64,000 bases of DNA from Ancylobacter sp. SL191 (GTDB taxonomy: Bacteria > Pseudomonadota > Alphaproteobacteria > Rhizobiales > Xanthobacteraceae): assembly GCF_026625645.1 (NCBI RefSeq), contig NZ_CP113056.1, positions 1,302,001 through 1,366,000 of the forward strand, written 5' to 3'. Both the position numbers and the translations under genes were made by a program. The notes below the pieces were generated by a model that made no database searches, was not told the DNA's origin, and worked only from the letters and a program-made list of their open reading frames with translations. Positions 37,340 to 45,473 of this stretch are shown here, piece after piece; position 1 is the stretch's first letter, and each line of letters begins with the position of its first letter.

Positions 37340-39184
37340 CTAGGCGACGAACGCGGAGACCGCCTCCTGCGGGGCACCGGACGACGCGTCGATATTGGCC
37401 AGTTCGCGGAACTCGGGGCAGGTCGCCAGCAACTCGTCAAAGGTGCCGGAGGCCAGTACGCGACCGGCCTTGATGAAGAAGATGCGGTCGCAATTGCGCA
37501 CCGTCGACAGGCGGTGGGCGATCATGATGAGGGTGCGGTCGCTCTTGGCATGCTCGATCGCCGCCATGAGGCGGGTCTCCGTCGCATTGTCGAGCGCGGC
37601 GGTCGCCTCGTCGAGAACGAGCACCTGCGGCGTGTAATACAGCGCGCGGGCGATGCCGATGCGCTGGCGCTGGCCACCGGAAAGGCGCACGCCGCGCTCG
37701 CCGACATTGGTCTGGAGCCCTTCGGGCAGGCCACGGACATAATCGGCGAGCTGCGCCGCCTCCAGCGCGCGCCAGACCGCGTCGTCGTCGATCTCGCCTT
37801 CGGGAACGCCGAGCGCGACGTTGCGCCGGATCGAGGCGTCGGTGAGATAGATGACCTGCGGGATGTAGCCGATGAGACGCTGCCAGCCCGGCAGATTCTC
37901 ACGGATGGAGCGCCCGCCCACGGAGATGTCGCCGGCGCTGTACTCCAGAAAGCCCAGCATCACGTCGACGGCGGTGGTCTTGCCCGATCCGGTGGGGCCC
38001 ACAAAGGCGACGGAGCTGCCGGCGGGAATGGTGAGGTTCAGATCCTGCAGCGCCGCCCGCTCCTGCCCCTCATAGCGGAAGGTAACGTCCTTGAAGACGA
38101 TGTCGCCCATGCTCATCGGCTCATGGGCGGCGGTGTCGGTGGGGAGCGGCATGCCCGGCGCGATGCCGAGGGTCTTGTACTCCTTGACCAGATTGTTCAC
38201 GGCCGACAGGTTGGACCGCATGGTCCCGAGCTGGGCGGCGAGCTGGTTCAGTGTCGGCAACATGCGCACGGCGACAGCGCCCAGCATGGCGAGGGTCGGC
38301 ACCACGAGGTCCGGTGAGCGCCCCTGCAGCAGCATGATGAAGACGAGCAGGATGAGGGCGGTAAGGCCCACCGTCTCGAAAACCGGCTTGGACAGGCCCT
38401 GATTGAAGCGAATGGTGCGCTGGGCCGCCTCGCGCCGGTCGGCATGGTGGGAGAATTCGCGGCGAATATCGCCTTCCAGACCGCGCAGGCGCGTGTGCTT
38501 GAAGGAGCCCAGGCCTTCGTTGAGCGTCTGCGTCAGCCGGCGGTTGCGGTCGCTGAACTCCGTGCCGACCCGGTGCAGCCGGTCGCGATGCGCGCGGACG
38601 AACAGAAAGCAGCCGCCCCCCGCCGTCACGCCGAGGATCAGGGCCATGGTGGGGTCGGAGATGACGACCAGGAGGGTCAGTGAGGCCAGGATGAACACCG
38701 CCTGCGCTGAATTCAGCAGCGGCTGCATGTAGTTAGCCACCATCCGGGCCGATTCGCCCATGACCAGATGGGTGAAGTGTGCGGTGTTCTGGCTCAAATG
38801 GAACATGTAGGGCGCGTGCAGATAGGCGGTGAACAGGCGCAGCGCCGTCTCCCCGCCGACAGCGGCCATGAAGCGTGCCTGCACGCGCAGCAGGACGAGA
38901 TTGAAGGCGCCGCGCACCAGAAACAGCCCGATGACGATCGCGCCGCTGACATAGAGCAGCGTCGTCACGTCATGAATGCCGATCCAGTCGAGCCAGGCGC
39001 GCACGCGCGGCATCGCCATCACCTCGGTCGAGCGGCTCATCAGCAGCACATAAGCGGGCACAGCGCCGACCGCGACGAATTCGAGCGCGCTGGACGTGAT
39101 TTGCAGGGCGAGGAGCCCCAGCATCTGGCGCTGCCTCTCCCGGGTCAGCAGACCCCACATCTCGGCCAATCCGTCGATCTTCAT
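37340..39184 (-). CDS. ABC transporter ATP-binding/permease (MsbA/PglK-like exporter)
   Basis: A 614-aa half-transporter. About six helices lie within residues 20-320. The NBD has Walker A GPTGSGKTTAVDVML, signature VRLSGGQRQRIGIARAL, Walker B VLVLDEATAALDN and H-loop IAHRLST. The overall arrangement is that of lipid-linked oligosaccharide flippases and lipid A exporters. Its place between glycosyltransferases and the fusion protein suggests that it flips the product of this locus. Substrate is inferred from context. Confidence 0.9.
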   Translation of the reverse strand: MKIDGLAEMWGLLTRERQRQMLGLLALQITSSALEFVAVGAVPAYVLLMSRSTEVMAMPRVRAWLDWIGIHDVTTLLYVSGAIVIGLFLVRGAFNLVLLRVQARFMAAVGGETALRLFTAYLHAPYMFHLSQNTAHFTHLVMGESARMVANYMQPLLNSAQAVFILASLTLLVVISDPTMALILGVTAGGGCFLFVRAHRDRLHRVGTEFSDRNRRLTQTLNEGLGSFKHTRLRGLEGDIRREFSHHADRREAAQRTIRFNQGLSKPVFETVGLTALILLVFIMLLQGRSPDLVVPTLAMLGAVAVRMLPTLNQLAAQLGTMRSNLSAVNNLVKEYKTLGIAPGMPLPTDTAAHEPMSMGDIVFKDVTFRYEGQERAALQDLNLTIPAGSSVAFVGPTGSGKTTAVDVMLGFLEYSAGDISVGGRSIRENLPGWQRLIGYIPQVIYLTDASIRRNVALGVPEGEIDDDAVWRALEAAQLADYVRGLPEGLQTNVGERGVRLSGGQRQRIGIARALYYTPQVLVLDEATAALDNATETRLMAAIEHAKSDRTLIMIAHRLSTVRNCDRIFFIKAGRVLASGTFDELLATCPEFRELANIDASSGAPQEAVSAFVA

Positions 39185-39216
39185 GAGTCCCTACTTGATC
39201 AGAGCGCCGATGCCGG

Positions 39217-41988
39217 TCAGGCCCGCCGGTGTCGCAGTTTGTTCAGCACCTTGGCCAGGGAGCGCCGGACAAGGCCCATCCAGCGTTCGCGCAGCAGCCA
39301 GGCGAGGATCAGCCCGCCGGCCACGGCCTCGGTGTGCAGCGTCCCGGCCGGCGATGCAAGGAGCGTTCCGGCGGCGAGCACGATGAAGCTCACCGCGCGC
39401 ACGGTGTTGCGCGGCACCTTCTCCTTGTCGCCGCCCGCGCGGTAGACCGCATAGGTCATCCACATCGCCACGGTCTGCGCCAGCAGCAGCGCCGCGCCGA
39501 GCGCGAGGCCGGGGAGCAGCAGCAGCGGCGCCAGCAGCTTGGCGGACTGCAGCAGCGGATAGAGCAGAATGCGCCGCGGCTCCGGCAGCCGGTTATAGCC
39601 ATAGAACAGCCCGCGCACTGCCAGCAGCGCCGCCAGCCAGAGGCCGGCGAACAGGGCGAAGACACCCGTATCGAGCGTGCCGCCGGTGGCGCGCAGGCTC
39701 GCCAGCAGCGCGCCGACAAGGCCGAGCGCGATGGCCCAGCTCCACGCATGGCGGGCGAGCGGGAAATCGCGGAAGCGCGCGGCCATCGGCGTCAGCGTCG
39801 GGTTCGCCTCGCGCGCGGCGGCGACCTGATCGTTCTCGAAATAGCCGATCTCGTAGACCGCGAGCATGGAGACGAACAGCGCCAGCGCCGCGCCGAGCCA
39901 CAGCCAGGGCGCGCCGGCGAGCGGCAGGGTCGCGAGCAGCAGCAGCGGCAGCTCGACGAACAGCGTCTGCTTGCGCACATAATAGGCGTTGTATTTCGCC
40001 AGCGCCGTGTAGCGCATCGGCAGGTAGAAGGATTCCTCCGCCGCGCTCTTCTCGCCGACCGGCTCGACCAGCAGCGGGATCTTCACCTGGTCGAGCAGGT
40101 CGCGGTCGTCCTCCGAATCGGTCACCAGCGCGGCGGTGGCGACGACGCGCGGCGGGAACAGCCCGCCAATGAGCCGCGCCTTGCCGTGCCGCAGCGTCTT
40201 CAGCACGCGCGGGTGCAGCTGGAACGGCACGCAGGCGCGCCGGCAGCTCTCCCAATGCGTGCCCTTCACCAGCGGGCCGATCAGCATGTCGAAGCCGAAG
40301 GAGACGATGACCGTGCGCTCGGCCGGCACGACTTTCAGCGCCTGCGCCAGCTCATGCGCGCCGCGCGCGGCGAACAGCGCCGGGGCGTTGCGGCGCCAGC
40401 GGGCGAGGTTCCACGGCATGAGCAGCGTCACCGCGACCACGGCGGCGTAGTCGCGGAAGCGGAACCAGTGCTTGCCGAAGAATTTGCGCCACGGCAGGAA
40501 GCCGCGCACGAAGGCGAGGATGAGGCTGACCAGCAGCGCCGGGCGGGCCTGCCGCAGATATTCCTCGGTGGTGTTGCCGGCGAACAGCGTGTGGTCGAAA
40601 TCGAGGAACACGGTGCGCCCGGACGGCCCGGCAAGCGCAGCGCGGACCTCCTCCGGCGTCACCGGCGGCAGCGGGAAGCCGGCCGCGCCGGACGGTTCGC
40701 GCACCACCTCCTCGCGCCGGAAGGCGGGTGCCGCCTCGGCCGACGGGGCGGCGGGCAGCGCGCTTTCCAGCAGCGCGACCGCGTCAGCGACGCCGCGCGT
40801 GCCGTCCTGCATTGACGGGTGGCAGATGTAGTAATCGCGGATCAGATAGCCGCTCAGCGCGTCGAAGCGCGCGCGGCGGGCCTCCAGCTCGGCGGGTGTC
40901 GCGCTTGCGGCCAGCTCGATGCAGCGGGCGAGGTCGTCCGGCCCCTCCGGCTCGAAGAAGACGCCCTTGCCGCTGAACGGATCGCGGACCAGATGCACCA
41001 GCGGCGTGCCGAGCCGCACCGCCATCACATTGAGCGAGCCGCCCATGCTGACCGCGAGGTCCGCCTCGCGCAGCAGTTCGAGCGGCGGGGTGTCGACGAT
41101 GCGGGCATTGGCCGGCAGGTCGTCGACATCGGTGAGGTGGGTGATCGAGGGATGCGCCTTGATCAGCACCTGCGCCTGCGGGCAGGCCAGCGCGACGGCG
41201 CGGGCCGCTTTGAAGCTGTCGGCGACATGCGGCATGTAGAGCGGCCGGTCGGGATTGCCCGCCGGGAAGGTGCCCACCGTCGCGTCATCCGTGGTGAGGA
41301 AGGCGATGAGGCGGGCATCGGCGCCCGCCGCGTGCGTGCCCTCTGGCGCCGTGCGGGGCGCCTTCTCGGTGATGCGGGCGAGGCTTTCCAGCGGCCAGTT
41401 CTCGACATAGGCCGCGCCGGCCCGCGCCGCCTCCGGCCAGTCGGCGGCCGGCAGCAGTTCTTCCAGCGCGACGCCCGCCACCGCGCTGGCGCCGAGGAAG
41501 CCGCTGCGGTCGAGATGATAGGTCGCGGGCAGCAGGCCCCGCTCCAGCGTCGCGGTGGCGATGCCCGCCGCCCGGCACAGCGCATAGGCGACGCCGGTAT
41601 GCGGGGCATAGGGATTCCAGGCGACGAACAGATCGGGCCGCGTCGCCTCCAGCACCTGCTCGCTCGCCGCCCGCAAGGCCGCGTAGAGCGCGGGCGCCTG
41701 GCTGGCGGGAGCGCCCTGCCTGGCCAGATGCGCGATCCGCCCGCTCCACAGCGCGGCGTCGACCTCCAGCGCGCTGAAACGCGTCGGTCCGCTCGCGGGA
41801 TAGAGCCCCGCGAGCTTGTGCAGCGGCCAGGGCAGAGGCAGGCACTGCGCCTCCCGCCCCGCCAGCGGCTCGGGCGCCCACAGCACGACACTATGCCCGC
41901 GCGCTTCGAGCTGGCCGATCAGGTCACCGAAGAACTGGCCGACCGGTCCCCGCGGCGCGAGGAGGGTGGAGAGGAGGAGACGTGCCAT
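39217..41988 (-). CDS. Three-domain fusion: capsule-type glycosyltransferase, HAD hydrolase, UbiA-like membrane domain
   Basis: A 923-aa protein. Residues about 1-415 look like a GT-B capsule glycosyltransferase related to Capsule_synth/KpsS proteins: ATLERGLLPATYHLDRSGFL, LIKAHPSITHL and VSMGGSLNVMAVRLGTPLV. Residues about 455-640 are a HAD domain with FLDFDHT (Asp463, Asp465), VSFGFD, a Lys region and TDSEDDRD. The rest has about eight helices and a polar YEIGYFENDQ motif (Asn719-Asp720) like UbiA prenyltransferases. It lies 32 bp before the ABC gene. I know of no named family for this combination. The glycosyltransferase and UbiA calls are moderately sure, HAD is firm. Confidence 0.7.
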   Translation of the reverse strand: MARLLLSTLLAPRGPVGQFFGDLIGQLEARGHSVVLWAPEPLAGREAQCLPLPWPLHKLAGLYPASGPTRFSALEVDAALWSGRIAHLARQGAPASQAPALYAALRAASEQVLEATRPDLFVAWNPYAPHTGVAYALCRAAGIATATLERGLLPATYHLDRSGFLGASAVAGVALEELLPAADWPEAARAGAAYVENWPLESLARITEKAPRTAPEGTHAAGADARLIAFLTTDDATVGTFPAGNPDRPLYMPHVADSFKAARAVALACPQAQVLIKAHPSITHLTDVDDLPANARIVDTPPLELLREADLAVSMGGSLNVMAVRLGTPLVHLVRDPFSGKGVFFEPEGPDDLARCIELAASATPAELEARRARFDALSGYLIRDYYICHPSMQDGTRGVADAVALLESALPAAPSAEAAPAFRREEVVREPSGAAGFPLPPVTPEEVRAALAGPSGRTVFLDFDHTLFAGNTTEEYLRQARPALLVSLILAFVRGFLPWRKFFGKHWFRFRDYAAVVAVTLLMPWNLARWRRNAPALFAARGAHELAQALKVVPAERTVIVSFGFDMLIGPLVKGTHWESCRRACVPFQLHPRVLKTLRHGKARLIGGLFPPRVVATAALVTDSEDDRDLLDQVKIPLLVEPVGEKSAAEESFYLPMRYTALAKYNAYYVRKQTLFVELPLLLLATLPLAGAPWLWLGAALALFVSMLAVYEIGYFENDQVAAAREANPTLTPMAARFRDFPLARHAWSWAIALGLVGALLASLRATGGTLDTGVFALFAGLWLAALLAVRGLFYGYNRLPEPRRILLYPLLQSAKLLAPLLLLPGLALGAALLLAQTVAMWMTYAVYRAGGDKEKVPRNTVRAVSFIVLAAGTLLASPAGTLHTEAVAGGLILAWLLRERWMGLVRRSLAKVLNKLRHRRA

Positions 41989-42018
41989 GCCGCCGTGTTC
42001 AATCCTTCGTAGGGCGCG

Positions 42019-42288
42019 CTAGTGACGGGTGACCATCAGCAGCGCGTCGCTGGTGCGGGCCGCCTCGCGCGCCGCCCGCCATGAGGCTTCCAGCCACCAG
42101 CGGTCCGTCCCCTCGAAAAGGTCGGGATTGGCGCCCTGCGGCTTGTTGAAATGGATCCAGTGAAAATAGTTGAAGAGGCCGTAGCGCTGATAGCCGTACA
42201 CGTTGACAGAGCCATGATGGCCCGCGCGGCGGGTGACGTTCTCCAGCAGGGGCGCGAAGGCCCGGTGAGGAACCAGCGCTTCCGTCAT
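42019..42288 (-). CDS. Hypothetical protein, translationally coupled
   Basis: An 89-aa protein with no recognised family. It is rich in aromatic and His residues (YGYQRYGLFNYFHWIHFNKP, TDRWWLEASWRAAREAART), with no signal or membrane segment. Its ATG overlaps the stop of the KdsB-like gene by 4 bp (ATGA), which strongly supports translation. It could be a remnant of a larger enzyme or a small partner protein; no homologue comes to mind. Confidence 0.6.
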   Translation of the reverse strand: MTEALVPHRAFAPLLENVTRRAGHHGSVNVYGYQRYGLFNYFHWIHFNKPQGANPDLFEGTDRWWLEASWRAAREAARTSDALLMVTRH

Positions 42289-43043
42289 AGCTGGATGTTT
42301 CTGGCTTGAACGATCTCGATCACGCGGTGCAGGTCTTTCGGCGTGTCGACCGAGAGGGTCTCGTCGGATTCCACCACCACCATCTTCAGGGGAATGCCGC
42401 GCTCGATGAAGCGCAGCTCGTTCACATCCTCGACCTGCTCGACCGGGCCGCGCGGTGTCGAGGCGAAGAAGGCCAGCGCCTGCCGATTATAGATGAGCAC
42501 GCCGACATGCTTGTAATAGTCGAAGGAAAGGCTCGACTTGGGATACGGGATCGGGCTGCGCGAGAAGAAGACCGCATTCATGTCCGGGCCCCAGACCACC
42601 TTGATATTGGTGGAGTCGAGAACTTCCGGCGCGGATTTGATCCTGCTGGTCAGATTCGCGACATAAGGAGCATCGGCCGGCCATTCGGTCGGAATGATCT
42701 TTTCGATGACCCTGTAGTCGATGAGCGGTTCATCGCCGTTCACAACGATGAACAGATCGCCGTCGATCTTCTGCGCGACCTCGTTGACCCGCTCGGTGCT
42801 GGTGCCGTGCTTGTCGGAGGTGACGATGTAGGGGATGCCGCGCTCGCGGCAGACCGCCTCCACCCGTTCGTCGTCCAGGGCCACGATCACCTGGCTGATC
42901 CGCTCGCTCATGGCGACGCGCCGGTAGACCCATTCGATCATGGGAGCGCCGGCGATCATCGCCAGCGGCTTTCCCTGATAACGGCTGGAATTATAGCGGG
43001 CGGGAATGACCGCCACTACTCGCGGGTCGCGCGCGACCGACAT
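42285..43043 (-). CDS. KdsB-like CMP-ulosonic acid synthetase (cytidylyltransferase)
   Basis: A 252-aa nucleotidyltransferase. It begins VVAVIPARYNSSRYQGKPLA, with VNGDEPLIDYRVIEKI and the C-terminal ETLSVDTPKDLHRVIEIV, all as in 3-deoxy-manno-octulosonate cytidylyltransferase; it activates an ulosonic acid with CTP. KdsB is usually a housekeeping LPS gene placed elsewhere; this copy is within a surface-polysaccharide operon directly after a NeuB-like synthase, so its substrate could be Kdo or a different ulosonic acid. GAGGG lies before the ATG at 43043. Confidence 0.85.
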   Translation of the reverse strand: MSVARDPRVVAVIPARYNSSRYQGKPLAMIAGAPMIEWVYRRVAMSERISQVIVALDDERVEAVCRERGIPYIVTSDKHGTSTERVNEVAQKIDGDLFIVVNGDEPLIDYRVIEKIIPTEWPADAPYVANLTSRIKSAPEVLDSTNIKVVWGPDMNAVFFSRSPIPYPKSSLSFDYYKHVGVLIYNRQALAFFASTPRGPVEQVEDVNELRFIERGIPLKMVVVESDETLSVDTPKDLHRVIEIVQARNIQL

Positions 43044-43065
43044 GCTTCGCCCTCGTGTCCGTGTA

Positions 43066-44604
43066 TCACCCCGCCTTGCGGCGGTATTTGTGGTGCTCGC
43101 TTGAATTGACCTTCTTTTCTTCCTCGCCGACGATGCGCTCCGCCTCGCGGATGCGGTCGACATATTCCTTGAAGGCCGGCGTGGTGAGGTCGACGGCGAC
43201 GGCGTCGAAATGCGCCCACTCGGTGTTGCCGAGCTTCACATGCTTCTCGACCATGCGCGCGCCCGCCGCGACCGCCAGCGCCGAGCCGAGCCAGCCGAAA
43301 TCATGGCTCGAATAGGCCGGCATGAGGTGCGGGTATTGCTTGGACAGCTCGTGATAGTGCCGGACGATACCGACTCCGCAATCTTCCAGCGGCGTGGGAT
43401 AGGCCGAGTTCGCCTGCATCAGCACCAGCTTCTCGCAGGCGGTGAAGGTCTCCAGCACCCAGCGCTCATAGGCGTCGTCGGTCATGCCGGTCGAGAGCAC
43501 CACCGTGCGGCGGTAGTTCTTCGAGACATGGTCGAGATAGTCGCGGTGCTCGGAAATGGTCGAGGGCAGCTTGATGATCGGCGGGTCGAATTCCTGCAGG
43601 AACTCGAAGGAGGGTTGGTCCAGCACCGAGACGAACCAGCCGATATTGAGGTCGCGGCACAGCTTGTCGACGAAGGCGAAATCGTCGCGCGAGAGTTCGA
43701 GCTGCTGGCGATACTCGCCGAAGGTCTTGCCGAAGGGCGAGACATAGGGCGCCGAGAGCTGCTCGGGCGCATAGAAGCTGGCGACATCGCGCTTCTGCAG
43801 CTTGATGTAGTCCGCCCCCGAGGCCTTGGAGGAGCGGATCATCCGCTCGAGCCGCAGCCGGTCGCCGAAATGGTTGGTGGTCAGCTCGGCGATCACCGAG
43901 ACCTTGTTCGGGCGCCCGTCATTGGCCGGCTCCAGCTGGCGGCCGAACAGGTGGTTCAGCTCGGTCGGCGAGAGCACGCTGAAGGGCTTCGCGCCGACAT
44001 GCTTCACCTCCAGCTCCGATCCCTTGAGGATGTAGAGCGCGTTGATGAAGAAGAATTCCTGCATGGTGAAGACGAGGCGCCGGTCATTGTCGGTCGCCCC
44101 GGTGAAGTCGCGCTCCACCCGCTCGCTATAGGCGTGCCCGGCCTCGAAGCTGAAATCGAAGCCGACCATGTAGACGGTTTGCCGGCGCCCGCGAATGGCG
44201 GCGACCTGGCGGGCCACCTGCAGCGCGGTCATGAACAGCACATCCTCGATCTTCAGCACGCCCGCCTGGAAGCGCTGCATCATCAGATCGGTGGATTCCT
44301 GCGTCAGCGGCACATGCTCGACATGCGCCACCTCGCGCTGCGGCGCGGTGAAATCGGCCGAGGTGAGATAGGCGCGCGAGCGGTAGCCATTGGCGGCGAT
44401 GCCCGCCTTGGCCCAGTCGGCATGGAACACGGTGATGTCGGCCGGGGCGATCTGCTCGGCATCGTTCAGCGCGATGACCAGCGCCGAGGAAAACACCTGC
44501 GGGTCGATCAGATCGGCCGAGGGGCCCTTACCCAGGATGAAGATCGTATCGGTGGCGTATGTCGAAGCGATATTTGCGATCAGGTCGGAGATAGTGTCCG
44601 CCAT
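43066..44604 (-). CDS. NeuB-like ulosonic acid synthase with N-terminal MptE/MAF-like domain, SAF domain absent
   Basis: A 512-aa fusion. Residues about 17-225 look like a MptE/MAF (DUF115-type) Rossmann domain: FILGKGPSADLID, ALNDAEQIAPADITVFHADW and VYMVGFDFSFEAGHAYSE. Residues about 233-505 are a NeuB barrel with AELTTNHFGD (Glu240), YIKLQKR, YSSHDFG (His434) and VEKHVKL (Lys454), so catalytic residues are present. The protein ends KYRRKAG where the C-terminal SAF (antifreeze-like) domain normally begins. The start overlaps the upstream gene by 77 bp. Product may be a sialic-acid-like or other nonulosonic or octulosonic acid; not decided by sequence. Confidence 0.82.
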   Translation of the reverse strand: MADTISDLIANIASTYATDTIFILGKGPSADLIDPQVFSSALVIALNDAEQIAPADITVFHADWAKAGIAANGYRSRAYLTSADFTAPQREVAHVEHVPLTQESTDLMMQRFQAGVLKIEDVLFMTALQVARQVAAIRGRRQTVYMVGFDFSFEAGHAYSERVERDFTGATDNDRRLVFTMQEFFFINALYILKGSELEVKHVGAKPFSVLSPTELNHLFGRQLEPANDGRPNKVSVIAELTTNHFGDRLRLERMIRSSKASGADYIKLQKRDVASFYAPEQLSAPYVSPFGKTFGEYRQQLELSRDDFAFVDKLCRDLNIGWFVSVLDQPSFEFLQEFDPPIIKLPSTISEHRDYLDHVSKNYRRTVVLSTGMTDDAYERWVLETFTACEKLVLMQANSAYPTPLEDCGVGIVRHYHELSKQYPHLMPAYSSHDFGWLGSALAVAAGARMVEKHVKLGNTEWAHFDAVAVDLTTPAFKEYVDRIREAERIVGEEEKKVNSSEHHKYRRKAG

Positions 44605-45250
44605 AGCTTGCCCCCTCCACGTCGATGTCACAGCCGTGCTCGCGCGCCAGCATGAGACCCGCAAGAATGTCCCAGCTCTTGGCGCCGGCCGGATTTGAGA
44701 ACCCCGCCAGCGCCCCGCGCGTGACGTTGAACAGATTATAGGCCGCGCAGCCCATGATCCGCGCTTCCCCGGCCCGCGCCACGCGCGCGGCCAGCTCGTC
44801 GGTGATCGAGGAGGAGAAGCCGATGATGCGCGAGCGCTGATAGGGGATGGAATCCCCGCTCATCAGCCGGTCGCCGAGCTCCGGCAGGAAGATCGCGCTG
44901 CCCTGGTGCGCCCCGTCGCGCCAGAGGGAGAGCGAGACGCCCCATTCCTTGAAGCCGGAGCAGAAATTCTCGGTGCCGTCGATCGGGTCGAGCACGGCGG
45001 TCCAGCCCGCGGCGGTCTCGGCCGCCTCGCCCTCCGCGCCGGGCGCGTAGCTCTCTTCGCTGATGAAGGTGAGGCCCGGCAAATGCTGGGCGAGATAGGC
45101 GTGGACGTTCTTCTCCACGCGCAGATCCGCCTCCGTCACCGGGCTGCCATCGTCCTTCCATGTGATGTTCCGGCGCATGGAGAGGATGGTCGGCAGGTCT
45201 TCGGTTATCAGGCCGCCGACCGAATGAAGTAGATCGTTCACGATTGTCAT
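44528..45250 (-). CDS. Inositol monophosphatase / CysQ family phosphatase
   Basis: A 240-aa Mg-dependent sugar or nucleotide phosphatase. Metal motifs are complete: EESYAPG (Glu), LDPIDGTENFCSGF and the late AKSWDILAGLMLARE (Asp). GSPVTEADLRVE also fits. It is the first gene of the polysaccharide operon; with the following synthase and CMP-sugar synthetase it could remove the phosphate from an ulosonic acid phosphate. Start at 45250 is preferred on alignment to relatives; 45280 is possible and neither has a strong ribosome site. Its 3' end overlaps the synthase by 77 bp. Confidence 0.85.
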   Translation of the reverse strand: MTIVNDLLHSVGGLITEDLPTILSMRRNITWKDDGSPVTEADLRVEKNVHAYLAQHLPGLTFISEESYAPGAEGEAAETAAGWTAVLDPIDGTENFCSGFKEWGVSLSLWRDGAHQGSAIFLPELGDRLMSGDSIPYQRSRIIGFSSSITDELAARVARAGEARIMGCAAYNLFNVTRGALAGFSNPAGAKSWDILAGLMLAREHGCDIDVEGASYGGHYLRPDRKYRFDIRHRYDLHPG

Positions 45251-45473
45251 TGGTTTTGCCGCAGTGCGATATAAGGTCATTTACACGGTCGCGGGCGGGC
45301 GTCCAAGGCGCTTTTACCGATTTGTGGTATCAGCGGGCACCTGGCCGCTCCCGGCGGCCGGGGCGGCGCGGCGGCTGGCTATCGAGTTTGTGTAAAGGGG
45401 GCATCCCCCATCTGGCGGTCTTCTGCCGGTGTGCGATGTCGGGATGTAACGACGCTGGGCGGGATTGTGAAGA
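45251..45473. promoter_or_regulatory. Divergent promoter region of the polysaccharide locus
   Basis: These 223 bp separate the eight-gene minus-strand operon from two plus-strand glycosyltransferases, so both transcripts should start here. It has no ORF that I accept. No clear -35/-10 pair is seen by eye. It lies 2.7 kb from mucR, a known class of exopolysaccharide regulator. Confidence 0.5.

Noticed and set aside
36158..38317. Plus-strand open frame of 719 codons opposite the GT4 and ABC genes
   Set aside because: Shadow frame; composition typical of antisense translation of GC-rich genes.
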